Assembly: GCA_035762175.1 (NCBI GenBank)
Contig: DASTPP010000223.1
Coordinates: 1-25,703 of the forward strand
Reading direction: 5' to 3'
DNA from: DASTPP01 sp035762175
GTDB lineage: Bacteria; Myxococcota_A; Polyangia; Polyangiales; Polyangiaceae
DNA: 25,703 nt
Within the stretch, counting starts at the first letter, position 1. Every line of letters starts with the position of its first letter. This document shows, one piece after another, positions 1-8,140 of this stretch. The translations under genes were made by a program, and so were the position numbers. The notes beneath the pieces are model-generated. The model saw nothing but the letters and a program-made list of their open reading frames with translations. It did not search any database and was not told the origin of the DNA.

Positions 1-499
1 CGAGCACGAGGTAGGGCTCGCCTTGGTGTTCGTCGACCTCGTAGATGACGACGATGTTCTCGTGCTTGCACCGCGCGGTGGCGCGCGCCTCGCGCAGCAC
101 GCGCTGCGCGGCGCGGTCGCCGGGCGTGAGCAGGCGCTTGAGGGCGACCAGGCGGCCGAGCTTGGTGTCGCGGGCGAGGTAGACCTGGCCCATGCCGCCT
201 CGGCCCAAGGGGCGGATGAGCTCGTAGTGCTTGACCCTCACGCCGGCCGCGAGCCCTCGCCCCGGGGTCGAAGGGGCGGCGGGGCCGGGCGCCCGCAAGC
301 TTGCCGCCGGGTCGGCTGACAAGGGCTTGCCCCTTACGCCGGCCGCGAGCCTTTGCGCCGTGAGCGTGGAGCCGACGGGGGAGGCGGCCCCCGAAGCTGC
401 CGCCGGGTCGGGCGGCAAGCTCGTGCCGAGCGCCGCGGCTTCGAGGCTAGCCGTGCGGGGGTCGGCCAGAGTTGGCCGGCACTTCGGCACGTCGCTCAT
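1..499 (-). CDS. Ser/Thr protein kinase, N-terminal part (cut by window edge)
   Basis: Minus-strand frame open from ATG at 499 to the left edge, about 166 codons. Residues 1-86 are a Pro/Ala-rich, low-complexity extension. The Hanks-type kinase domain begins near residue 92 with HYELIRPLGRGGMGQVYLAR, whose glycine loop is G99-x-G101-x-x-G104. The ATP-anchoring lysine is K121 (VALK), and E137 in LREARATAR fits the helix-C glutamate. The sequence then reads KHENIVVIYEV and leaves the window before the catalytic HRD loop, so activity and any sensor or membrane region cannot be judged. The start is the first in-frame ATG before the domain; the Shine-Dalgarno is weak, and GTG at 241 is an alternative that removes the extension. 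The extension contains an imperfect duplication (DNA copies near 241-337 and 338-415). Confidence 0.9.
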   Translation of the reverse strand, partial: MSDVPKCRPTLADPRTASLEAAALGTSLPPDPAAASGAASPVGSTLTAQRLAAGVRGKPLSADPAASLRAPGPAAPSTPGRGLAAGVRVKHYELIRPLGRGGMGQVYLARDTKLGRLVALKRLLTPGDRAAQRVLREARATARCKHENIVVIYEVDEHQGEPYLVL

Positions 500-1377
500 A
501 AAAGCGGGAGGGTAGCACGCCTGCGATGTTTATGCTCTCGCCTTTGCCTCTTTATCTTCAAAAGAATCCGAAGGGCTTGCGCAAAAGGGGCCGCTCACGG
601 ATGAGAGCATCAAAGGCAGACTTCACGGAAGAGAATGGGCGCACGGACGAGCTCCTCCTTCTCGTCGGCGGCGCCCCAAGCCGCCTCGGCTGGGCGCGGG
701 CGATGGCGGCGAGTCGTCGCCGCCGGTCGCAGGCGGCGTGTGGCGGCGGCCGGTGTCGCGCCGTGAAGAAGGCAAAACCTGCCACGATGGCAAACCTTGC
801 CGGCCTTCCGAAGGCAATGTTTGCCACCGGACGAATCGGCGAGATACGGCCGAGTCGGCATTCCCGCCGCGCGAGGGTCTGCCCAGCCCGCGGGCATCGG
901 GGTAGACCGCCCCGGCCGGTACAGCTCGAACCGGCGAGCGGCGCCGATCCGGCCGGTTGAACCCCTCCCTCGATAACGTGGGGCGGCGATTTGCCTGGAA
1001 CGTGGGGCAGTGCTCGCGTCGAGAGCTCTGGCCCCGCCTGGCCTCCGCTGGCAGAAGATCGCAGGGGCGCCCCCCGAGGCCGGGCTGAGGCTGAGGTGCC
1101 CAATCTCGAGGGCCACGCGGTTCCGCGGCCCCCCCTGCCAAGGCCGGCATGAAGCGTGCACTTTGGAACGGCCGGGGCGCGCGGCATCGCCGGCAGCGCC
1201 CCACAACGTGGAAGACACCATGCATCGATTCGACTCCGCGGTCCATGTGAAATTGAAGATTGGCACTTCGACGATTGCTTCTTATTTAAGTCGGCACGTC
1301 CGAACGGCATTCGCGGGGGCGCGGCGCACGGGCCGACAGCCCCGACAAGGCACTGAACCCAGCTCCGGGGGAGAATT
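500..1377. other. Intergenic region, 878 bp, no convincing gene
   Basis: Divergent region between the minus-strand kinase and the plus-strand avrD-like gene. Several frames are open on both strands, but they are Arg/Pro/Ala-rich, lack recognisable domains and look like high-GC artefacts. Around 766-828 are short GGCAAA/TTTGCC-type inverted words, including GCCTTC-C-GAAGGC, which can form small hairpins. An AT-richer island at 1244-1290 holds the best promoter candidate. Confidence 0.5.
1260..1288 (+). promoter_or_regulatory. Candidate sigma70-type promoter for the avrD-like gene
   Basis: TTGGCA at 1260-1265 (one mismatch to TTGACA) is followed after 17 bp by TATTTA at 1283-1288, inside an unusually AT-rich island about 90 bp before the ATG at 1378. 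The -10 match is only moderate, so this is a candidate. Confidence 0.35.
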
Positions 1378-2379
1378 ATGCTTTCTACCAATACGCCGGC
1401 GTCACGCTACGCGTCCATCGACGACATCTTGGGCGACTCTCAGAAGCGGTTCTTCGGCGCCGGCTACCGGCAGGTCCGGCAGCACGTGCGCGACGTGCGC
1501 GTCGATGCGGGCGCGGCCAAGTCGGTGCATGCGACGGCGAGCATCGTCTACCCGGCCGCGTGGTCGAAGAAGAAGGACCGCGAGTTGCAGCCCCACCTCA
1601 GCAGCGTCGACGCGATCGTGATCGGCGCGCAGATGTGCGACGCGTACCTGCGGCTGACCTACGGCATCGAGGGCCCCGACGCGGATCGGGTGTGGCTCCG
1701 GCGGATCGTGCTCAAGGCCGGCCAGACCCCCACGCTCGACCTCGCGCAGGTGCCGTCGCACTGCTCACTGCTCAAGACGGAAGCGGTGGCCGATTCGCTC
1801 TGCGGCCACCTTTCGTACTTCTCGGGGCGCGTCGGCACGATGGGGGTCGAGCTCGTCTTCGACCACCCTGTGGCGGAGACACGCGAGGCGGCCGGGCGGT
1901 GCGACGACGTGGCCAACCTGCTCGGCCCGGCCGAGGGCCGCTACTTCGGGTCGGGCTACACGGCAATGCGCGTGATGATGCGCGATGTCGACCTCGAGCC
2001 GAACGGGCGCGGCGCGCGCACGCTGCTCGACCTCGAGCCGCCGCCCGGCGCGCCCCCGCCGCGGGGCATGGGCGCGGCCTATTTCCCGTTCGTCTCGGGC
2101 CTGATGGCGATCGTCAGCGTGGCGCAGCTCGCGCAGGCGATGCTGTACACCTACGACAGCATCGACCGCGAGGCGAGCAACAACCTGTGGATGCGCCGGA
2201 TCATGATCACGAGCCCGCGGCCTGCGGCGGCCGGGCTTCAGCTCCCCGTGTATACGTGGTGCAGAAAGACGAGCCTGCTGCCGATCAAAGACGCCCTCTG
2301 GCGCAGCGCGAACTTCGGCGTGACGATGCCGGGCATTGAGGGCGAGTACAGCCTCGCGCACCAGCTCCCGCGCGGCTGA
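1378..2379 (+). CDS. AvrD-like protein (syringolide-type elicitor biosynthesis family)
   Basis: 333 aa, close to the roughly 310 aa of Pseudomonas AvrD. ATG 1378 is preceded by the good ribosome-binding site GGGGGAG. Two homologous halves are visible: DDILGDSQKRFFGAGY (residues 15-30) matches DDVANLLGPAEGRYFGSGY (from residue 176), and each half later has a VWLRRI or LWMRRI strand. The LGPAEGRYFGSGY signature and the duplicated layout are what I recall of the AvrD family. AvrD of Pseudomonas syringae directs formation of syringolides, acylated sugar-derived elicitors, presumably by acting on beta-ketoacyl thioesters and a xylulose unit. No signal peptide or membrane segment is seen, so it is probably cytosolic. 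The next gene starts 28 bp downstream, which implies co-transcription. The family call rests on recalled motifs; the exact product here is unknown. Confidence 0.65.
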   Translation: MLSTNTPASRYASIDDILGDSQKRFFGAGYRQVRQHVRDVRVDAGAAKSVHATASIVYPAAWSKKKDRELQPHLSSVDAIVIGAQMCDAYLRLTYGIEGPDADRVWLRRIVLKAGQTPTLDLAQVPSHCSLLKTEAVADSLCGHLSYFSGRVGTMGVELVFDHPVAETREAAGRCDDVANLLGPAEGRYFGSGYTAMRVMMRDVDLEPNGRGARTLLDLEPPPGAPPPRGMGAAYFPFVSGLMAIVSVAQLAQAMLYTYDSIDREASNNLWMRRIMITSPRPAAAGLQLPVYTWCRKTSLLPIKDALWRSANFGVTMPGIEGEYSLAHQLPRG

Positions 2380-2407
2380 CGCGCGGCAGACCTTCGAGGC
2401 GGTACCC

Positions 2408-3190
2408 ATGACGAGTCAAAAACGCACCCTCCGCCTGGCCGTATCCGGCACCTATTCGACGGGCAAGACGACCACGACCGAAGCGCTGTCGCTCTGGGTG
2501 GGCGTCCCGCGCACACACGCGCAGACGATGCGGGAAATCTTGCCGGAGACCTTCCCCGGAAAGGCCCTCGAAGACTGCTCGCCGCCCGAGCTCTTTCAGC
2601 TCGGCCTGCTGCGCTTCACCGAGCGCGCCGTGCGCGAGAGCTCCATGCCGGGCAGCTTCATCTCCGATGGCTCCTCGCTGCACGAATGGATCTACGGCAA
2701 GGCCCGCATGGTCGTCGGCATCAACCCGAACGACGGCCCGCTGAGGCGGGCCGTCCGCTCGGCCGTGATCTTCCCTTACAAGAAGATTATCAACGACATC
2801 AACGAGGCCTTCGGCGCGGTCGTCAAGCGCCACGCCAAGAAGACGTACGACGAGTTCGTCCACCTGCCGGTCGAGTTCCCGCTCGTGAAGGACGGTCACC
2901 GGCCTGTCTCTGAAGAGTTCCGGGCGCTCTCCGACCGGCTGCTTTTGCAGACCCTCGACGAGTTGCGAATCAAATACCACGTCGTGTCCGGTACGATCGA
3001 GCAGCGCCTGCAGAAGATCGCCGACCTTTACGGCTTCGAGCCCGTCATGCCGCTCGACGAGGCCGTCGCACAGGCGAAGGCGCGCGTCCGCACCTTGCAT
3101 AAAGAGATCGAGACCGACGCGCAGGCCGCCGCCTTGCGGCGCCAGTCGGTGCGCTGGCACCAGCGGCTGCGACAGCGGCTCGTGACGTAA
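2408..3190 (+). CDS. P-loop ATPase/kinase of AAA_28 (NadR/Ttd14-like) type
   Basis: 260 aa from ATG 2408, which has GAGGCGG upstream. The Walker A loop is GTYSTGKT at residues 14-21, at the extreme N-terminus as in NadR-kinase or Ttd14-like AAA_28 proteins. The segment FISDGSSLHEWIYGKA about 85 residues in resembles the Walker-B-like FxSDxS motif of that group. The remainder is helical and ends in a basic tail (RWHQRLRQRLVT). Predicted role: ATP-dependent phosphorylation of a nucleoside, sugar or other small molecule; the substrate is not visible. Its position 28 bp behind the AvrD-like gene suggests it prepares or modifies a substrate or product of that enzyme, which is inference from context. 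It could alternatively be a regulatory ATPase. Confidence 0.75.
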   Translation: MTSQKRTLRLAVSGTYSTGKTTTTEALSLWVGVPRTHAQTMREILPETFPGKALEDCSPPELFQLGLLRFTERAVRESSMPGSFISDGSSLHEWIYGKARMVVGINPNDGPLRRAVRSAVIFPYKKIINDINEAFGAVVKRHAKKTYDEFVHLPVEFPLVKDGHRPVSEEFRALSDRLLLQTLDELRIKYHVVSGTIEQRLQKIADLYGFEPVMPLDEAVAQAKARVRTLHKEIETDAQAAALRRQSVRWHQRLRQRLVT

Positions 3191-3193
3191 CGC

Positions 3194-3209
3194 GGCCCGG
3201 CGACGGGCC
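3194..3209 (+). terminator. GC hairpin after the ATPase gene
   Basis: GGCCCG-GCGA-CGGGCC forms a 6-bp stem with a four-base loop immediately after the stop at 3190. There is no T-run, so termination is only plausible. Confidence 0.3.
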
Positions 3210-3348
3210 ACGACCGTTGACCGGGGTGGCGGCCGGCCATAGCGCGGGCGCCCTGCTCCCTCTCCCCCCGCGTGCGGCGCCTTGCTACCGCGCCCCCGCC
3301 CCGGCGGCCGCCAAAGCCGTCTGCCGCGACGACCGAAGGAGTCATCCA

Positions 3349-5025
3349 ATGACGCGCAGTCGATTCAACTTCGCCCTGGCCCTGGTGTGTCTCGCGGGCT
3401 GCGGCTCCGATTCGCCCGACGTGAACCAAAACAACGAACAGCACCTGGCCTTCGGCGAGTTGTCGCCGGATGGGCCCAAGGGCTGGCCGATGGCGATGTA
3501 CGACCTGGCCGCCAGCGGGCACAACGCGCGCGAGCACATCTTGCGCCCCACGAACGTCGACCGGCTCGAGGTCGAGTGGGTGTTCGACACGGCCGCCGCC
3601 GGCGGACAGCCCGTCCGGCCCATCCACGCCACGCCCGTCGTCGACCCGTTCGGCAACGCATACGTCGGCGACTTCGCGGGCACCTTCTTCGCGGTCAGCG
3701 CCGGCGGCGCGCTGCGCTGGTCGTTCACCGCCGACCCGCCCACGACCGAGCTCGGCGCCCTCTTCCCGGCCGAGCTCGGCCCGCCCGCGGCCTCGCCCTT
3801 CATCGGCGGCGCGGCGCTCGCCAAGGCGCTGCCCTACGTCATTGTCGGCGACGCCAACGGCCGCATCTATGCGCGCCACCGCGACGCGGGCGCCGAGATC
3901 TGGACCGCACGCGGGCTCAACACGAACCCGCTCGGCGGCGTCGCGGGCAACTCGCTCGCGATCGTGGACGACACGGTGCTCGTCGGCATGTCGTCGCTCG
4001 AGAACTTCGCCTTCGTCCTGACGTCGGTCGGCGTGCCGGTGCAGTGCTGCTCGCACCGGGGCTCCGTCGTGGCCCTCGACCTTGCCACGGGCCAAGAGCG
4101 CTGGCGCTACAACGTCGTCGACGAGGCCGCCCCGCTGCCCCCCAGCGCCGCGCCCTTCACCTTGGGCCCGGCCGGCGGCGACATCTGGTCGCAGCCCAGC
4201 TATGACCCCGCGTCCGACACGGTGTACGTCTCGACCGGCCAGAACCTCTCGCCCACCGCCTCGGGCGGCTCGACGCCGACCAGCGACGCCATCATCGCGC
4301 TCGATTTCACGACCGGCGCGCCCAAGTGGGTGCACCAGTTCACCGAGAACGACATCTGGGCCGTCGGCGTGCCGAACCCCAACCCGACCACCGGCCAGGT
4401 AATCGACATGGACCTCGGCGATTCACCCAAACTTTACACCCTGCCGGGTGGCCGCAAGGTCGTCGGCGCCGGGCAGAAGGACGGCCGCTACCACGTACTC
4501 GACGCGCAGACCGGCGAGCTCGTGAGCTCCACGCTGCACTTGCCGCCGCGCAGCGATCTCGGCGGGTTCCAGACCGGCGGCGCCGTGGCCGACGGGGTCG
4601 CCTTCCAGCACGGCCTCGGCGCCACCGACGGCTTCTCGACCTGCACCGAGGGCATGTGCCCCTACGAAGGGTTCGAAGGCCGCGTGCTTGCGCTCTCGGG
4701 CGACGGGGCCGAGGTGCGCTGGAGTATCAGCATTCCGGGGTCGCCGCTCGTCGGCGGGCTTGCCGTCGCTAACCGCGTCGTTTACTTCCAATCGCCGGTG
4801 GAAGAGACCGCGCCGCTCACTGACCCGCCCCAGTGGGGCCTGTATGCCATCAACGCCGAGACCGGGGCCGTGCTCGAGCGCCTCACGTTCAGCGGCCGCG
4901 CGATCGGCAGCCCCGTCGTCGCCGACGGCCACGTCTACGTGACGAGCGGCAACGCCGCGCTCCCGGCCTACGGGCTCGAGACCGGGGGGGCACTCCGGCG
5001 GCTGGGCCTGCCAGCCTGCGACTAA
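3349..5025 (+). CDS. PQQ-type beta-propeller lipoprotein (quinoprotein dehydrogenase-like)
   Basis: 558 aa from ATG 3349 with GGAG upstream. The N-terminus is a lipoprotein signal with lipobox LAGC, so Cys18 would be lipidated and the protein exported to an envelope face. The rest is a repeat propeller with PQQ-type blades, for example GSVVALDLATGQERW, DAIIALDFTTGAPKW, GRVLALSGDGAEVRW and GLYAINAETGAVLER. Adjacent cysteines C233-C234 lie just before HRGSVVALD, the place where PQQ alcohol and polyvinyl-alcohol dehydrogenases carry a vicinal disulfide, and DIWSQPSYDPASDTVYVSTGQN matches the conserved Trp-bearing strand of those enzymes. Likely a periplasmic quinoprotein alcohol dehydrogenase relative; no haem CxxCH motif is present. 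A purely structural or binding propeller is the alternative. It lies 158 bp after the ATPase gene. Confidence 0.8.
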   Translation: MTRSRFNFALALVCLAGCGSDSPDVNQNNEQHLAFGELSPDGPKGWPMAMYDLAASGHNAREHILRPTNVDRLEVEWVFDTAAAGGQPVRPIHATPVVDPFGNAYVGDFAGTFFAVSAGGALRWSFTADPPTTELGALFPAELGPPAASPFIGGAALAKALPYVIVGDANGRIYARHRDAGAEIWTARGLNTNPLGGVAGNSLAIVDDTVLVGMSSLENFAFVLTSVGVPVQCCSHRGSVVALDLATGQERWRYNVVDEAAPLPPSAAPFTLGPAGGDIWSQPSYDPASDTVYVSTGQNLSPTASGGSTPTSDAIIALDFTTGAPKWVHQFTENDIWAVGVPNPNPTTGQVIDMDLGDSPKLYTLPGGRKVVGAGQKDGRYHVLDAQTGELVSSTLHLPPRSDLGGFQTGGAVADGVAFQHGLGATDGFSTCTEGMCPYEGFEGRVLALSGDGAEVRWSISIPGSPLVGGLAVANRVVYFQSPVEETAPLTDPPQWGLYAINAETGAVLERLTFSGRAIGSPVVADGHVYVTSGNAALPAYGLETGGALRRLGLPACD

Positions 5026-5086
5026 CCATGGCGAACTCGACCCCCGACCAGTAGCAGCGCGGCCCGACGGGGTCCCGGGCCCCTCC

Positions 5087-5105
5087 GCCCCCGGCGCCCG
5101 GGGGC
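5087..5105. terminator. GC hairpin after the PQQ lipoprotein gene
   Basis: GCCCCCGG-CGC-CCGGGGGC gives an 8-bp stem and 3-nt loop 60 bp past the stop. No T-tract follows, so a terminator role is tentative. Confidence 0.3.
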
Positions 5106-5258
5106 GCAGCCACCCCTGCAAGTGCGGGGGCGTCCGCCGGCGAGACCATGCGTCGCGGCGAAGAACCTCGCGGGGGGAGCGCCGGCGAAGCGATCACCGG
5201 CATGCCCCACACCCCGAGAGAACACGACAAAGCCAGCATTCAAAAGCGGGTGACTATT

Positions 5259-6350
5259 ATGTCGAGTGGAAACGAGAAGCCTATCCTCGTGACGGGTGCG
5301 ACAGGCTTCGTCGCCATGCATTGCATCTTGCGCTTGCTCGAGAAGGGCTACCGGGTGCGCGGCACGGTTCGCAGCGCGCAGCGCGGCAAGCGCGTAACCG
5401 ACCTGATCGGCAAGCACGCCGACCTGGGCGGCGACCGCCTCACGCTCGTGGAGGCCGACCTCTCCGGCGACGCGGGCTGGCCGCAGGCGGTCGAGGGGTG
5501 CGACTTCGTCTTGCACGTCGCCTCGCCCGTGCCCAAAGAGGCGCCGAAGCACGAAGACGAGGTGATCGTGCCGGCGCGCGACGGCGCCCTGCGCGTGCTC
5601 AAGGCCGCCGCCAAGGCCGGCGTCAAACGCGTGGTCATGACCTCGTCCACGTCGTCGGTCCTCTACGGCCACCCCCGCGACGGCAGCAAGACGTACGACG
5701 AGAACGACTGGTCGATCCTCAACGACGAGGTCGGCCCCTACGAGCGAAGCAAGACGATCGCCGAGCGCGCCTCCTGGGGCTACGTCCGGGGCCTGCCCGA
5801 AGGCGAGCGCTTCGAGTTCGTGACGGTCAACCCCGGCGTTGTGCTGGGGCCGGTGCTCGACAAAGACTTCAGCGTCTCGGGCGAGGTCGTGCGCAAGCTA
5901 CTCACGGGCGAGATGCCCGGGTGCCCCAACCTCGGCTGGGCCCCGGTCGATGTGCGCGACGTGGCCGACGCGCACGTCGCGGCCATGACGATCCCCGAGG
6001 CCGCCGGCCGCCGCTTCATCGTGGCCCTTGAGCACGTGCCGATGTGGCAGATCGCCGAGCTCCTGGCCAAGCACTACGGCCCGCGGGGCTTCAAAGTGCC
6101 CACGCGCCGCCTGCCGGACTGGGTGCTCAAGCTCGTCGCCCTCTGGGACAAGACCGCCGCGCTCGCCGTTCGAGAGCTCGGCAAGCGGCAAGACGTCTCG
6201 AGCAAGCTCGCCCGCGACGTGCTCCGCTGGAAGCCCCGCAACCTCGAGACGATGGTCATTGACATGGCCGACAGTATGATCGAGCTCGGGGTCGTGCCGC
6301 AGCCGCGCCGGGGCCAGTCGACGCCCAAGCGTGCGACCGAATCGACCTGA
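5259..6350 (+). CDS. NAD(P)-dependent epimerase/dehydratase, dihydroflavonol-4-reductase-like (extended SDR)
   Basis: 363 aa from ATG 5259; the upstream ribosome-binding site is weak. The Rossmann motif is ILVTGATGFVAMH (GxxGxxA-type, about residues 9-21), followed by RGTVRS, where the Arg suggests NADP(H) preference. A catalytic Tyr161-x3-Lys165 pair sits in GPYERSKTIAE, with the usual Ser/Thr stretch (VVMTSSTSSV) before it, and NPGVVLGP is the substrate-side loop typical of dihydroflavonol reductase-like SDRs. Predicted reaction: reversible NADP-dependent reduction of a ketone or aldehyde on a small molecule; substrate unknown. An upstream in-frame ATG at 5148 would add 37 unrelated residues and was not chosen. 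The gene could supply a reductive step to the AvrD-like locus, but it is separated from it by the PQQ gene and hairpins. Confidence 0.88.
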   Translation: MSSGNEKPILVTGATGFVAMHCILRLLEKGYRVRGTVRSAQRGKRVTDLIGKHADLGGDRLTLVEADLSGDAGWPQAVEGCDFVLHVASPVPKEAPKHEDEVIVPARDGALRVLKAAAKAGVKRVVMTSSTSSVLYGHPRDGSKTYDENDWSILNDEVGPYERSKTIAERASWGYVRGLPEGERFEFVTVNPGVVLGPVLDKDFSVSGEVVRKLLTGEMPGCPNLGWAPVDVRDVADAHVAAMTIPEAAGRRFIVALEHVPMWQIAELLAKHYGPRGFKVPTRRLPDWVLKLVALWDKTAALAVRELGKRQDVSSKLARDVLRWKPRNLETMVIDMADSMIELGVVPQPRRGQSTPKRATEST

Positions 6351-6382
6351 GGGGCGGAGCCGGGCGCAGGCAGGCCCCTGAC

Positions 6383-6415
6383 GGCGCCGCCGCGGGCGAC
6401 ACCAACGGCGGCGCC
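6383..6415. terminator. Strong GC hairpin after the reductase gene
   Basis: GGCGCCGCCG (6383-6392) pairs perfectly with CGGCGGCGCC (6406-6415) across a 13-nt loop, starting 33 bp after the stop. It lacks a T-run but is a good barrier or terminator candidate. Confidence 0.45.
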
Positions 6416-6609
6416 GGTCGGCGGCACGCGGCGACGGGGCCGAAGCGTGCGGCGACCGAGGGGCTGGTGCGAAAATACACGGCGATGCGACGATGCTGGC
6501 GCCTCACGCGCGTCGGCGAGGGCCCGCGCCTCGCACGGCTCGCCGTCGGAGGTTTAGCACTCCTGCAGGTTTTTGCCGAGGTCGGGGCGGGTGCCCCGTC
6601 TGGCCAGGC

Positions 6610-7105
6610 ATGACGCTCGCCGCCGCCGTTTCTCAGGACGCCCTGACCACCTACGTCGAAGGCCTGGGCAGGCTGCTCGGGCACGTCCAGCGGCGCGCCT
6701 CGTTCGCGATGTACGCCGCCGACCTGCTCAGCGACCTCGAACGCAAGAGCGTCGAGCCCATCGACGCGCTCGCCTCGGACGGCAGCCCCGAGCGGTGCGC
6801 CCTGTACCACCACCGGCTCCTGCACCTCTTGAACACCTCGCCCCGGAGCGACGAGGACGTGCGCGCCTACGCCGCCGAGTACGCCTTGCGCGCGTTGACC
6901 TAAGGACGAGCCCGTCGAGGCCTGGAGTCTCGACGACACCGGCTTCCTCAAGCAGGGCGACGACTCGGTCGGCGTGCAACGCCAGTCCACCGGCTCGGCC
7001 GGCAAGATCACCAACGGCCAGGTCGCCGTCAGCCTGACCGTGGCCACGCGCACCGCGCACCTGCCGGTCGACATGGACCTGTACCTGCCGGAAGGCTGGC
7101 CACGC
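6610..7105 (+). pseudogene. IS701-family transposase relic, frameshifted and truncated
   Basis: Frame from ATG 6610 gives the IS701-type N-terminus (YAADLLSDLERKSVEPIDAL, then LYHHRLLHLLNTSPRSDEDVR and YALRALT) and hits TAA at 6901. Skipping T6901 restores the family sequence in another frame: DEPVEAWSLDDTGFLKQG, SVGVQRQSTGSAGKITNGQ and LPVDMDLYLPEGWPR, including the Asp pair at the first DDE catalytic position. Homology stops near 7105, so the rest of the catalytic core is missing. One extra base plus the truncation make this a dead copy. The first frame could still yield a 97-aa peptide, but nothing suggests it is used. Confidence 0.8.
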
Positions 7106-7148
7106 GTTCGACACGGCGACGGACACGCCCGCCTTGCACGTGGTGAGC

Positions 7149-7225
7149 GAGTGCCGAACACAACGGCCTCGTTGCCTTCTGCCGAAGCCTCTTTGGGCTG
7201 CGGCCCGAGGTCGTGTTCGGCACTC
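7149..7225. repeat. Long inverted repeat / hairpin
   Basis: GAGTGCCGAACAC at 7149-7161, extended to 7171, is inverted at 7206-7225 (the right arm reads as GAGTGCCGAACACGACCTCG in reverse complement). The arms are nearly perfect over about 20 bp with a 34-nt spacer. It lies just beyond the IS701 relic and may be a terminal inverted repeat remnant or a structured RNA/terminator. Confidence 0.6.
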
Positions 7226-7309
7226 TAAGCCCCTGCGCCCCGCCCGCACCCCCGAGGCCTCGCCGACGCCCCCCGCCCGCCCCCGCAACGCCCCGCCCGA
7301 GCCGCCCCC

Positions 7310-7584
7310 AAGGTCGGAGTTTGGCCGAAGGTCGTCAACGACCCCCACCCAAGGTCGGAGTTTGCCACCGAGGTCATCGACGACCAAAACGCAAGCTCCG
7401 AGTTTGCCACCGAGGTCATCGACGACCAAAACGCAAGCTCGGAGTTTGCCACCGAGGTCATCGACGACCAAAACGCAAGCTCCGAGTTTGTCACCGAGGT
7501 CATGCACGACCTCGAGGCCAAACTCGGAGTTTGCGCCGGGGTCGTTGACGACCTTCGGCCAAGGTCGGAGCTTGACTCGGGGCG
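7310..7584. repeat. Tandem repeat array 1: about 6.5 copies of a 42-bp unit with palindromic core
   Basis: Units start at 7310, 7351, 7393, 7435, 7477, 7520 and 7561 (the last partial). Four are exactly 42 bp and two are 41 bp. Each holds a TTTGCCACC-like box, then the core GGTCATCGACGACC (variants GGTCGTCAACGACC and GGTCGTTGACGACC, all near the palindrome GGTCGTCGACGACC), then GCAAGCTC(C/G)GAG. Neighbouring copies alternate TCGGAG and TCCGAG, hinting at an 84-bp higher-order period. Because 42 is a multiple of three, reading frames stay open through it and give 14-aa peptide repeats such as RSSTTKTQ. There are no unique spacers. Confidence 0.92.
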
Positions 7585-7814
7585 CTGCCAGGCCGGGGCC
7601 TCGGCCCTGCCGTGGGGCGGGCGGGCGGCGCGCTGAGGGGCGGGGCATCGGGGCGGGCAGCGCGATCGCGGAGGGGGAGCACCACACGCGAGGCGCGCGG
7701 GGGGCAGTCGTGCGCCGGCGCCGGTGAGGGAGGGCCGGCGCTCTCGGCGCAGGGGGGGGAGGGGAGGCTAGACGGCTGGTTGCCCCCCCTTTGGCAGGTG
7801 GCGACGAGTTCGCC

Positions 7815-8140
7815 ATGAGCTGGACAAAAGACAGCCAAGCCTTGCTCGACAGCCTGCGCAGCAAAGAGCTCGCCGGCACGCTGACGGGGCGCGAGCAGAA
7901 CGAGCTTGCCGCCCTCATGGCTCAGGTCGAGGCCGAAGAGGCCCAGGCTCTCCTGGAGTTCACCGTCCAAGCCTTCCTGACCAACGACGCCTTCTCGGAC
8001 GCCGACGAGGTGGCGCGGCGCGACGACGCGCGCGCCGGCATCGAGCCGTTGCTCGGCGAGTGGAAGGGGGCCTGGGGCATCGTGAAGGTGCCCTCGCGCG
8101 GCTTCGACGCCAACCACGCCACCGTGCTGCTTTGTCGGCG
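7815..8140 (+). pseudogene. Small helical ORF fragment, probably the start of a broken gene
   Basis: ATG 7815 opens a credible coding stretch (SWTKDSQALLDSLRSKELAG, then TLTGREQNELAALMAQVEAEE), Glu/Ala/Leu-rich and probably helical, running to about residue 105. The sequence then turns into Arg/Gly/Pro-rich nonsense (about 8140-8560). The same frame stays open into the next gene, so a 590-aa fusion is formally possible. The abrupt change in composition suggests instead two separate remnants joined by decayed or inserted DNA. No family recognised with confidence. Confidence 0.4.

Noticed and set aside
1261..1279. Sigma54-like promoter TGGCAC...TTGC before the avrD-like gene
   Set aside because: GG and GC are separated by 13 bases; sigma54 sites need 10. 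The same bases fit a sigma70 spacing better.
558..1391. Minus-strand frames of 200-277 codons in the kinase/avrD intergenic region
   Set aside because: Three overlapping frames of similar length with low-complexity composition and no motif; none has a convincing start.
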